Assembly (NCBI GenBank): GCA_964016985.1
Contig: OZ024830.1
Location: 78,877,852-78,941,851, forward strand
Source of the DNA: Anodontia alba
Taxonomy: Eukaryota; Mollusca; Bivalvia; Lucinida; Lucinidae
Length of the DNA stretch: 64,000 nt
Direction of reading: 5' to 3'
Part shown: piece after piece, positions 24,055 through 34,600 of the stretch
Position numbering within the stretch: position 1 is the stretch's first letter
How the letters are laid out: every line of letters begins with the position of its first letter
The notes under the pieces: model-generated
What the model saw: only the letters and a program-made list of their open reading frames with translations
Databases searched by the model: none
Told to the model about the DNA's origin: nothing
Translations under genes and position numbers: made by a program

Positions 24055-24724
24055 TGTTACGAGTCAGGCGTAGCGAGAAAGAAATGAAGGTAAACCCAGC
24101 AACAAGCTTTTAATTATTAATAATATTTATTCACACAGAAACGTAATAAAAATAAATAAATAAAGTAAAAAAAATAAAAGATAAAAAAAATTAAGACCAG
24201 ATTCAAAACATAGGAATATAAGTAAAGAGTACCTTTCTAGTTTATGTCACAAAGTCCCGCAGAAATAATCCACGAGAATTTATAAAACAAATCCTTTAAA
24301 TAAAAGTTTCTGATCCAACAATTTGAAGTTCCTGGATTCAGAATTTAGGTCCAGAATAAATAAGATATTAAAGTAATCCAGTATAGAATATTTTCAAGTG
24401 AAGTACACAAAGATGCTCATATGAAAATCTTTTCTCCTTATATAATATCAAAGAACATTCTAGAAGAAATACTAGAGGCATCACTCATTTTCTAGTTCTA
24501 CTCAAGAACATTCTAAATAGTCTATGACATGCCAAATATAACTTAGTCTAGAATCAAGGACATAAACAACATGTTATTGTAAACATGTTTTTCTTTTAGA
24601 AAGTTCTATTTATAGAAAAATAGTTAACATGATACTTAAAATAATCAAACACCCTATGTATAACACTTTCGACTCTTCAAGGAAAAGAAAGATTTATGTA
24701 ATAATGCTTTCGTTTGCCATAACA
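24055..24724 (-). repeat. Candidate 3' LTR
   Basis: Read on the minus strand it starts TGTTATGGCAAACG and ends GACTCGTAACA, giving TGTTA/TAACA inverted ends and 670 bp. Inside are TATATAAGG and AATAAATATT. It lies just after the RNase H stop. Weak point: no clear polypurine tract precedes it, and there is no partner LTR to confirm the borders. Confidence 0.45.
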
Positions 24725-24799
24725 TTATCATAAAATAGAATACTGATAAAGGCAAATATCTTATATAAAGCATGCTACAGGAAACCACAGATCAAGACA

Positions 24800-25158
24800 T
24801 CATGCTCTGGACAAGGTATCAGGAATAATATTATCTTTTCCTCTGCTATGCTTGATGTCACGATTGTATTCCTGTAGCAGCAGGCTCCATCTGAGCAACC
24901 TCTGATTCTTGATTTTCATTTTATGGGTGAAAGTCAGTGGATTCTGATCGCTGAAAACAACAATAGGTGAAGATGAAGAAGTTAGAACAATTTCAAAATG
25001 TTGGAGAGCAAGAATGAAAGACAAGCACTCCTTCTCAGTTGTAAAATAATTCTTTTGATGTTTGTTAAACGTTTTTGAAAAGTAACAAACTGGGTGATCC
25101 ACACCATTGTCATCCTCTTGAAACAATACACGCAGGCACCAATATCACTTGCATCTAC
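24800..25158 (-). pseudogene. Gypsy-type RNase H
   Basis: Starts VDASDIGACV, with the first catalytic Asp, then after a one-base shift FQEDDNGVDHPVCYFSKTF, TTEKECLSFILALQHF (Glu), VVFSDQNPLTF and HSRGKDNIIPDTLSRA, the standard end of the domain. The GKxNxxxDxLSR signature confirms it. Confidence 0.8.
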
Positions 25159-25493
25159 GGCTTAAAGTGCTTTAAACCCCCGGTGGTTTGCTCTACCGAC
25201 CGTTCTAAAGCGGTGGTCCCGGTGTTAGTCTTACTCTTTGTTGTTTTGTGGTTTACTCTACGAGGCGATTTGTTCTATATCTTTCCGTATGTCATTTTGT
25301 TCTTGTGCTTTTCAGTCCTTTTAATATTGCGATTACCTCGCTTGGGGAAGAGAGAGCTAATCTTAGTGCTTTTCGTATGTTTGTTCGGTTTGTGCTTGTT
25401 TAGATTTGTCGGTTTCCTCTTCCTCTTGGGGTCTGGGAAGGGCTGCGGTTTGTGATTGTGGCACTGCCTGGACTTTTCTCTTACCTTTTTTCT
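25159..25493 (+). mobile_element. Penelope-like element 3' UTR copy inside the Gypsy-type element
   Basis: Runs from AAAGTGCTTTAAACCCCCGG to CTCTTACCTTTTTT. It splits the Gypsy-type coding sequence between PVLLAPNFNKEFK (minus, right side) and VDASDIGACV (minus, left side), so the insertion is later than that element. Confidence 0.75.
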
Positions 25494-25499
25494 TTAAAC

Positions 25500-26007
25500 T
25501 CTTTATTAAAATTTGGTGCTAAGAGAACTGGCTCACTCCTCAGTATGGCTTTCAGTTTATCAAATCATTGGCCCACTTAAATCTTATTCCTTTATTAAGT
25601 AAATTAGTCAGTGGCTCAGCAACGACAGAAAAAAAATATTACAGAAAATTCTGTAATAACCGGCCATATCAAGAAACCGCGTCAGTTGTCTTTTGCATGT
25701 GGGCACTGGAAAACCTGAAATAGCTTCAACTTTAGCTTCTATAGGTTTAACCTGACCTTGACTCACAACATGTCCTAGAAATATTAAAGTTGCATGACGG
25801 AATTCACTTTTAGCAAGGTTTATTGTCAGTTTTGCTTCACTTAGTTTATCAAAGAATGCTTTGATAGTCCCCAGATAGTGATTCCACTCATCATTGTGTA
25901 TGATGGCATCATCGATGTAAGCCTCGCAATGCTCGATTCCAGCTATTATGGTGTTGATTAAGCGTTGAAATGTTGCTAGAGATTTTTTTCATTCTAAAAG
26001 GCATTAC
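25500..26007 (-). pseudogene. Gypsy-type RT, C-terminal part
   Basis: Resumes at VMPFRMKKSLATFQRLINT, with the active site EAYIDDAIIHNDE, then LNLAKSEFRHATLIFLGHVV-like sequence (INLAKSEF seen) and LTRFLDMAGYYR. It decays into stops before PVLLAPNFNKEFK, where the PLE end is inserted. Confidence 0.75.
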
Positions 26008-26013
26008 TTTATA

Positions 26014-27585
26014 GTGATATCAGAATCAGAATCAGAATCAGAATATTTTACTGGTGACACATCAATATACATTCATTCACCAGGGCCAACGATTGCAAAG
26101 ACTAGTCTCAAGTGGTGTGAATCTAGCGACAGGATCCTCAGAACTTTCAGCAGAGAAGATTATAGCTACAGGGAGTGCATTCCAATCCCTAATGGTGTCT
26201 GGAAAGAAACTGTACTTATAAATGTCAGTTCTAGCATATTGCACTTGAAATGCCATTGGATGCTGATTCCTACTGCACCTATTTGGAGGTCGCGGGTTCA
26301 ACCCCCGCCGAGGTCGGCAACATTCTTTCGTGGAGATTGATCATGAAATATTTTCTACGGTCATTCTCTCCCTTCCGTTGATTCAAGAAGGGCAGTTGTC
26401 AGTTTCTGGCGCAACAATGTGCACAATACTGGTTAACCGCTTAGAGGACTAAGCCTGCCCAGTAAACGTGTGGTTAGGTAAACTGACCGCGCTCGATATG
26501 ACCCCATTGGGTTGACTGGGCCGTAAAACCTCAACACAAACAAAGGTTGAAAATCATCACAAGGTATACTTGCTCTACCTTTGAATAGCAACATGAGTTT
26601 ACTACCTTTGCGTCTCTTGTGAAGAGACTCCCACCCTAACTGTTCAAGAATGCTAGTCATACTTCCAGTTTCAAAGTTGTAGTTTCCAGTCACAAACCTA
26701 GCTGCACGATTCTGAACCTTTTCTATTTCTTCCTGGACTACTATTCCATGTGGGTCCCAAACAGGGCTAGCATACTCAAGGATTTGTCGCACCAACCCCT
26801 TTTATGCTGTCTCCTTAACATCTCGGGGGCATGACGATAGATTACGTCGTAAGAAACCGTGACTTCTGTTTGCTTTTGTGCAAACATTGCTTACATGAGT
26901 ATTCCATTTCAAATCCTTAGAAATTGTCGCACCAAGGTATTTAATAGTTTTCACATTTTCGAGGACTGTTCCTTCTTTGGAGTAAACTGCATTGATCTTT
27001 TTGATCCGCTTCCTAGTAAACTGCATAATGTTGCATTTCACAGGCTGAAATCTCATACTTCATTTCCTGGCCCATTTGTCTAGTTGAGCAATATCCTTTT
27101 GAAGTTTCGATGTGTCTTCAGTGCTATCAATCTGACGATAGCAGACACAGTCGTCGGCGAACAAACGAATCTCTGATTCTATTCCAACCATGATGTCATT
27201 TATATACAAGGGAAACAACAGTGGACAGAGAATAGTGCCCTGCGGCACACCAGATAAAACAGATGCCCATTGAGATTTTGCACCGTTGACTACAACCCTT
27301 TGTTGCCTATTGTACAGAAATGAATCAATCCATACTAAAGTTTTTCCACTAATGCCATGTCCATGGGGTTGCATTTCAGAAGTTCATGAGGAGGAGTGTC
27401 AAAGGCCTTCTTGAAATCCAATACAAATGTATCTACTTGACCTCCTGCATCCAAATTTTGGCCCAATCATTTATTACTGTGATCAATTGAGTTTCACAGC
27501 TACGATTTTTCCTGAAAGCATGTTGCCTGTCTGACAGAAGCTTGTGTTCATCAAGATGAGCCATAATATTTGTACATACTATGTG
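26014..27585 (-). mobile_element. 5'-truncated LINE (CR1/jockey-like) inserted in the Gypsy-type element
   Basis: The minus strand reads LLSDRQHAFRKNRSCETQL, LDFQKAFDT-like sequence, VPQGTILCPLLFPLYINDI, IRLFADDCVCY (FADD active site), TIKYLGATISKDLKWN, ILEYASPVWDPH and SFFPDTIRDWNALPV. It ends in short ATTCTG repeats (26021-26045 in plus view, CAGAAT). TTTATA at 26008-26013 and 27586-27591 is a target-site duplication. A SINE interrupts it. Frameshifts near 27415, 27058 and 26800 make it inactive. Confidence 0.85.
26279..26545 (+). mobile_element. tRNA-derived SINE (family S1) inside the LINE
   Basis: Begins in the tRNA T-arm region (GTCGCGGGTTCAACCCCCGC, B box) and continues TTCTTTCGTGGAGATTGATC to CGTAAAACCTCAACACAAAC. 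It matches the full copy at 51301-51592 (opposite strand). It separates CDDFQPLF from NRCSRNQHPMAF of the LINE protein. The A box end is missing. Confidence 0.75.
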
Positions 27586-27591
27586 TTTATA

Positions 27592-27906
27592 TGGAGTAAC
27601 AAATGTTGAGATCTTTTTGGCTCTTTCTGTGAGAGAAATTTGCCTAAATTCTTTCAGAAGATCAAATTTAGTTATAATTTTTGAATTTCCAATTTTGTCA
27701 ATGCAGTCATCTATTCTTGGGATGGGAAAAGTGTCTGTTTTACTCAAATTATAGACCTTCCTGTAATCGGTGCACATCCGATGTGATCCATCAGGTTTGG
27801 GTACAAGAATACAAGGAGAACTCCATTCACTTTTGCATGGTTCAATGAAATCATTGTCAAGCAAATACTGAATTTCCTCCTTAAGATATTTTTTTGGTGG
27901 GTTCAT
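27592..27906 (-). pseudogene. Gypsy-type RT, N-terminal part
   Basis: Reads PPKKYLKEEIQYLLDNDFIE, SEWSSPCILVPKPDG, MCTDYRKV and KIITKFDLLKEFRQISLTE (motif A), then is cut after VTPYK by the LINE. Beyond the junction the same open frame runs on into LINE sequence, making a chimeric 157-codon ORF (27433-27906) that is not a real protein. Confidence 0.8.
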
Positions 27907-28559
27907 TCTATATGGATGTTGTTTGACAGGTTGTGAATCTTCAACATTTACATCATGATAAATTTTGTCAGTCCTTGTAGGAATATCTGGAATAAGTGTT
28001 CATTTTCATGAATTAACTGTTTCAATTCCTTTTCTACGACTGGGTCTAGGTGTGAAAGTTTCTGGTCGAGATCCTTGAGAATGTCAGAATTCTAGTTTTG
28101 ATGACGCAGGATCAGATATGATGACGTTAATTTCTTCAGAGTCCATTTCCTTTTGTTTCTGAGGGACTGAACTAACAACACTAATTGGTGTAACAGAAGA
28201 GATATCTCTATCTGTGTATCGTTTAAACATATTAACATAACAGCGCGTCTCCCAGGAGTGTCTTTTTATCTACAGTGTAAGGGCCATAACATCTGGCTTT
28301 CAATGGTTTTCCAGGAATGGGCAACAAAGCCAGTACCCTTCTCCAGGCATGAATTTTCTTTCGTTAGCGTTTTCATCATACCAACATTTCGTTTTCATTT
28401 GTGCTGACTTAAGATTGGTCCGAGCAGACTCACAAGCTTTTGGCAGTCGGTTTTTTTTTAAATCTGGAGAGAAATATCTCTTTCAAAAGTTTAAAGGTCC
28501 ACGCACAGTGTGGCCAAATACCAGCTCAAATGGGCTGAAAGCAAGAGATTCCTGAACAG

Positions 28560-29170
28560 ATTCTCTAACAGCGAGCAACAGCAAATGAATGCCTTCATCC
28601 CAATCTGTTTCAGTGTCAAAGCAGTACGATCTGATCATATTTTTCAGTGCCTAATGAAATCTTTCCAGGGCAGCTTGGCTTTCAGGATGTAGGGTGATGA
28701 CATACTGAGCAATGCCCAACCAATGCATGACCTGTTGAAAAATTCCAGACATAAAATTTAAACCCTGATCCGACTGAAAAGACTTTGGGAGGCTTAAATA
28801 TGTGAAAAACTTTACCAAAGCCTTTACAATATTCTTTGTTTTAATATTGCTAAGTGGAAAGGCTTCTGAGAAACGTGTTGAAGCACACATTATTGTGAGA
28901 AGATACTCATGGCCTAACTTGGTTTTGGGCAAGGGACCAACACAGTGAATATTTTTTTTTTTTTTTTTGCTAAAGGTACCTAAACAACAAGTGTGGGCTG
29001 TAAATGAGCTTTTGGTATTGTCTGGTTGGGTTTTCCTACCATCTGACAGGTATTGCAAGATTTACAAAACTCAGAAACGTCAGATTTTAATACCCGGTCA
29101 GTATAAATGGTTAAGAATTTTGTGATAGGTTTTGTTTATACGTAAATAGCCTGACATTAAAGTCTCATGG
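28560..29170 (-). pseudogene. Retroelement integrase domain
   Basis: The zinc-binding part keeps EFCKSCNTCQMVGKPNQ (C-x2-C) near 29100-29050. The catalytic core follows at 29058-28651: CVGPLPKTKLGHEYLLTIMC, then SDQGLNFMSG (second Asp) and HPESQAALERFH (Glu); the first catalytic Asp is changed (HCVGPL for DCVGPL). A poly-T slip near 28950 and stops break it. It is upstream of the RT, opposite to canonical Ty3/Gypsy order. Confidence 0.75.
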
Positions 29171-29311
29171 CCTGTTCACAATTTCCGGGCGATAAATCAT
29201 TGGAACCACTATTTTGTGGTTAACAGTCCACTCGTCTTCTGCTGAGACATCAGGAGGACGCCACTTTCTCATTAAAATGTCATTTTTGACATAGTAACAG
29301 ACTGGGACAAT

Positions 29312-29983
29312 CTATTTCTCATCAAAAGCCCTTTCAAGCAAAAGCAAAATTTCAGGATCATTATGTTGTTCCTTGCAAAGTTGTGAACTTGACAAGAAGT
29401 CATGACCTTGACCTTGGTCATTTAATATTGAAGAGTATGGACTAGACTCTAAATTGTCACTTAAGTCCGTCTGCCCTCCAGACAGGCCGGATGAAAGAGA
29501 ATTTGTAATCTCATGTTTAAAAGACTGACCCCAAAATAGATCAATTAAATCAATATTCCCATCATTCTGTTTTACTTTCTTTGCCATGGCCCTTGTAACG
29601 GCACATAATGGGTAAAGATCAGGGATTTCCTGTCCAATGGAATCAGGTGGCTGATCAATACAAGGTATGTTAGTCAAAAGTGGATTTACCGAAACCTTAT
29701 CTCCTGCTAAGTTATTGCCTAACAGTAAGTGAACACCTTTAAAATGTAATAAAGGTCTAATACCGACAGCCACTAAACCAGTAACCAAATCTGAAGACAA
29801 ATAAATGTTATGAAGAGGAACATTAACAAATCCACACTTTATACCCTGAATAAGGACACTTGTTCCAGAAGAAGTCTTCTCAGAAAAAGGCAGTGTATCT
29901 GCTAAAATGAGGGATTGAGTAGCTCCAGTATCTCGTAAGATTTTAATTGGGGTAGACAGGGCATAGTCACTATTTAGTGACAT
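29312..29983 (-). pseudogene. Retroelement protease domain
   Basis: A 223-residue open frame has the aspartic protease active site DTGATQSLI near residues 18-26, followed by a hydrophobic flap region and a second strand HLLLGNNLAGDKV (the ILG-like motif). The tail CAVTRAMAKK is typical of the linker in Gypsy-type polyproteins. It lies between gag and integrase on the same strand. Confidence 0.7.
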
Positions 29984-30139
29984 AAAATCATTTGATAAGA
30001 ATGTTTCATAAATCTACATAACAGAATTAGTCTCAAACCTTTCGGTCTTGGTAGGATCTTCCTCCTTAACTCGTGACTGTGGGTTTGACCGTAAAGAGGT
30101 AAGGCCTGTAGGCTTAAGCCCTTCTTGTTTTTTCTTTCT

Positions 30140-30990
30140 TTCTTTTCAAATGTAAGCATTCAGAAATAATATGGCCTGTCTTTTTGCAGTAATTGAAAAT
30201 TGGTTGAGATAAGGGATTTGGATCCTTGTTTACACCAGCAGATTGGGGTTTAGGAGTAAATGTTTGGCTATAGCTGCCTTATGGATTACTAGGACTATGT
30301 TTGGATTGCGGGAAAATGGTCTTATAGAGAGATTTGACTTATAAATAAAGGAAACTATATGTGTTAAAGCATAATCGTCTGCAAGTCGAGCTGCGGCTTC
30401 CAAAGTTTCAACTTGTTTCTCATCTAAAATGGACTTAATGTCAGAACTTATGCACCTTTTGAACTCCTCTACAAGCATGAGCTGCCTAAGTTTTCATGAT
30501 CAGAGCCAATTTTCTTTGAAGAGCACCACCTATCAAATAACTTTTCTTTAGTTCTAGCAAATTCTACATGGGTCTGCTCATTTTCTTCCTAACAGTTCCT
30601 AACTTTTTTCCTGTAAGCCTCAGGGACCAACTCATAAGCAATAAGAATCAATTCATTTACAGTATCATAACTGAAACTCTGCTCGACAGTCAGCTGAGTA
30701 TAATTTTCTCGAGCCTTCCCAATTATAACACTTTGCAAAAGCAAGGTCCAATGCTCCTTTGGCCATTTTTAATTTTCTGCTACTTTTTTTTTCAAACTTG
30801 AAAAAAAAAAAAAATATTTGTCAACTGCTTTTTCCTGAAATGCAGGAACTAATCTGATGTGTTTGGTAACATCAAAATTATTGCCGAAGTCTAAAGGTTG
30901 CGGTTTTACCATCTTGTTTTGCATTTCTAGTTCTTTCATTCTTAATTCTGCATCAAAGTTTAATTAGTCTTTATGTTTCTTTCTCCCTCT
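30140..30990 (-). pseudogene. gag remnant with zinc knuckle
   Basis: Minus-strand pieces in different frames read MVKPQPLDFGNNFDVTKH, ENYTQLTVEQSFSYDTVNEL, VEFARTKEKLFDRWC and EEFKRCISSDIKSILDEKQV with AARLADDYALTH. This is the gag/SCAN-like layout of Gmr1-type elements. The zinc knuckle near 30150-30190 reads FNYCKKTGHIISEC: the first Cys of CX2CX4HX4C is Phe. A run of T around 30795-30815 marks a slippage site and several stops are present. Confidence 0.65.
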
Positions 30991-31093
30991 CTTTCATTTT
31001 CATTCTTTCTAACTAGCTAGTCCTAACTAGCTAGTCTGACCGAGAAACTTCAGCTGTTTAATGGGATTTTTTCGCCATTTAGGGAACTCTTTC

Positions 31094-31394
31094 ATTACGA
31101 AAACACACCTATTCATATATTTAAAAAAAAGAAACCTCCAAAAACTGAACCTTTTCAGATAAAAAAACAAAACAAAAAAAACTCTGATATTTTCCAAATT
31201 TCTGCTCAAAACAAATTCTGGTTATTCGTTAGAACCGCCTCAGTGAGGCGGTTCTAGCGAGAACCCACAATCTATGTTTTTGAGGTTTCGAGCAAAAAAT
31301 AGAAAGAAATAATGTATACCCCTGTAAACCCCAGTTTTACTATGTAAAAGTGGGGTTTAAGGGTGTCAAAATCATATAGGCATGATTTTATGAT
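31094..31394 (-). mobile_element. Hairpin MITE family A, copy A3
   Basis: Between the Gypsy-type element and AKR exon A. Ends CATTACGAAAACACACC and CATGATTTTATGAT; central GGTTATTCGTTAGAACCGCC palindrome with some mismatches. Confidence 0.85.
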
Positions 31395-31490
31395 GTTCAG
31401 GAGGAAGTCAAACTAACTTCGACAAAGTTATTTTTGCTGAAAGTATATCAACTCCGTCTATTGTACATTTCATATTACATTATTTTGCAG

Positions 31491-31636
31491 ACTGGTCAAT
31501 TGCCAACGCAAACTAGTGATGAGTTATCTTTTCAAATTATGGACAGATACGCTGAACTTGGCGGTAACTTCTTGGACACAGCAAACGTCTATGTATTCGG
31601 AAAATCAGAAGAAGTCGTAGGAAACTGGCTGACAAA
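31491..31636 (+). CDS. AKR exon A
   Basis: Preceded by TATTTTGCAG and followed by GTAAGC. It encodes residues 1-48 of the visible protein, starting [13 protein letters not shown] and including the catalytic Asp and Tyr of NFLDTANVY. It begins in phase 0 and ends after two bases of a Lys codon. Confidence 0.88.
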
Positions 31637-34600
31637 GTAAGCAAAGAATAAATTTGTTCTATGTCGAAAAGGAGTCTACTCAAAAAAGGGAAACTTACAA
31701 AAAGGGGGTCTACTCCAAAGAGGAAGCAAAATTTATGCTTCCTTTTTGAGCAGTCCCAGTTTTAGAAGGGAGGCAAAACAGTTTACGGTAGAACCTGAAT
31801 GGCTTGAATATCCTTAGGACTACGTAAATTTGTTCGAGTATGGGATGTCCGTGCCACTAAGGGTTAATCATAGCGCCATGTCAGAAAGCAAATGGCAATA
31901 ATTTTGGACATTTTTATCTTTCAGACAATTATGGAATGTTGAGTGTACGCATCAGAATCGTCTCGATGAGGCGTTTCTAATGGATAAGCACAACATAAAA
32001 TATCATCATGACATAAAAAAAAAAAATTCTTTCCTTAAATATTTGTTTTCTTGAGCTATCGGAATTCGTAGGGAATCAAAAAAAAAGTGTTTGAATTAGC
32101 CGTGGTAAACGAGCCTTCGGTGTTTGAGCTACTGAGGTTCGACTGTACATAAAATTGCCTCTTCAGAAAACAGTCATAAGTTTCGGTTGTTTAGTATAAC
32201 GCCATATATAAATAAGTACATTAGATTTACTTCTATTAAAGTAAAACCGAAATGAACCTATAATCTGCTTATGTACAGCCTTAAAGATATGTTTAACACA
32301 CGGTAGTAATTTCTCTTTACCTTTTTACAGACATAGGAGGGACAAAATCGTACTTGGAACCAAAGTTCGCTTTCAGATGCCGGACAATGTTAATGCAGTA
32401 GGTCTCAGCCGGCGACACATTGTCGAGAGCTGTGAACAGAGCCTAGAAAGACTAAAAACCAATTATATTGACGTCTACCAGGTAACGATAATTTTATCGG
32501 TCTTCATGAAAGCGTCATAAATTACGTTGTTGGTAATTTAAATAGAGACTAGACATCTGATCAGGGTCTGTAGTGCTAAACACTCATCAAACAGTTTTTA
32601 GATACATCGACAGGTAGTCGAATGAATATTAAAATATTCAATCAAATAGAGTCTGCCATTTTATAGCCTATTGTAAGAGGAGCCACTCCGCCCCGCTTTC
32701 AGATAATTTTGACCGCAGCAGTTGTCGTTATATGCTTGTATGACGGCCGTAAAACCTCACCGTACTTACTGTATACACATGTAGTACTGGTAATATTAAA
32801 TTCCAGAGTTATTTTGGACTGCTTAGCTCATGCATATAGGGGTACGATGAATACTCTTATAAGTACCTAAATATATGTTTTCGTACATATGTTCTTGTGA
32901 AATTAAGATTCGGTTAAAGCGATGCTAGGAGCTGGGGGATATTGTGTTTTTTTCATTGTTCCACAAACAGAATGAATCAAACTAAACCTCTTATTTTCAG
33001 TGTGTTGTTTGTTCTGTATTTCATATGGATCACCTTTCAGATGCATTGTTCCTCATTTTAGGACAAGTACAGTAAGGATTTTATTTGTTTTGCTGGTTTG
33101 TTTCAGTCGTGTTTTACACGTTCAAGAATCGTTCAGTCATATCGCGACGGTGTCTGGATGTCGCAGGGAGACACTGCTCACTATAATATCACACCCTAGA
33201 CACATGCAATTGTATTCGACCTAGTCACATTCCAGTATACTACATAAATCTACAGAGGGTCATTATCGGCCCGTCAGGTGGGGTTTTACGTCCAAGTCAA
33301 CCCATCAGAGTCATGCCGAGCGCGGTCTGTTGTCAGACTCCTTTGCAAGCCTCTAAGCAGTTAACCGGTAGTTTTGCACATAGTTTCGCCAGTAACTGAC
33401 AACTGCCCTTCTTGAATCAGCGGAAGGGTAACATTACTATAGAAATTATTTCAGGATTTATCTCCCCGAATGTTTTGTGACCGAGCTGGGGTTCGAACTA
33501 ACGACCACTTGACCTGCGTTCATACGCGCTACCGACTATGCAATGTTAAGAAGGAATACTTGCTTATTATTTATTTTCCTACGTCTCCATAAAAATGTCG
33601 TCGGAGTGGCGCTTTTAATGAATACGCACAACATGTTTTAAATGGAGAAATTGGGAAAACAAACTCACTCCTTAATAATCACCCCCTCCTCCCCGCTCCT
33701 CAACGTTATCCATTGGCCTGCTCAATAAATTAAGATACCATGACCACATCAATTCTTTAGCCAATCAGAATATCTGGTTCAGATTTTTGATACCAATTTC
33801 ACATACTTAATGACAAATAATGTAGATCCAGATCAATTGTCTTCTATAAGCCAACTGATCTGGATCTACACTGTTTGCAAAGGCAAAGAATATCCGAGAT
33901 AAGCAAGACAATGGTTGATATTCGATTTTGTATTATGTAACAGTCACACTGCTGGGACAGTGCTACACCTATTGAAGAGACGCTACGCACCTTTGATGAT
34001 CTCGTTCGCTGTGGTAAGATACGTTACTTTGGTGTCAATAACGTATGTGGCTGGCAGTTACAGAAGATTGTAGACAGAATCGACAAACTGGGTTTGAACA
34101 GTTGCATAAGTTTACAGGTAAATATTCCATTACAGTTCCGTTGGAACATGTAGTCTTGCTAAACCATAAAGTGACTTTGGGCGGGCCCCTCGTTCTTCAA
34201 CATTTTTCCTTTGCTCTGGCTTTAAATTGAACCCTTTTTGTTGTTCTCTGGCAGTTTATGATTATTTATGTTTTACTATTATATTCTTCACCGACGCGGT
34301 CCATAACCTTACACAGTCCGATCACATTTTCGTAATTTTGAGTAGCGTCAGAATTAGGGGCGAGATTTCTGCCGAATTCGGAGTTACTGCATCCCCATGA
34401 GTAAGTCTGATGATCAGCATGAAATAGCGAGAACATTCTGTTTCTTTTCTTTGACTTTTAGTTTAAACTTTTTTTTTTTTTTTTTTTTGTATGATTGATT
34501 ATGCGAGTGTTTCATTTTTTTTGGACGTTTTTTTTTTTTTTCGCTCGTTGTCCGAGGTTTACCTTTTGGTTGACCTTTATTCAAACCTTTATTTCTTCAG

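Larger units (their letters stand above)
24055..31020 (-). mobile_element. Ty3/Gypsy-type LTR retroelement with Gmr1-like gene order
   Basis: On the minus strand the order is gag (about 30990-30140), protease (29983-29312), integrase (29170-28560), reverse transcriptase (27906-25500, split) and RNase H (25158-24800), then a candidate LTR. The RT is Ty3/Gypsy in type (EWSSPCILVPKPDGSHRMC, AYIDDAII), but the integrase precedes it as in Ty1/Copia elements. That arrangement is known from Gmr1-like elements. All domains carry stops or frameshifts; the 5' LTR is missing. A PLE end (25159-25493) and a LINE (26014-27585) are inserted in it. Confidence 0.8.

Noticed and set aside
27433..27906. 157-codon ORF as a single RT protein
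   Set aside because: Chimera: Gypsy-type RT up to VTPYK, then LINE sequence after the insertion junction at 27585.
33000..33224. Additional AKR exon
   Set aside because: It has no AKR motif, and exons B and C already join in frame without it.
34045..34230. 74-75 codon frame overlapping AKR exon C
   Set aside because: Wrong frame across exon C; the AKR frame is supported by catalytic residues and splice phase.
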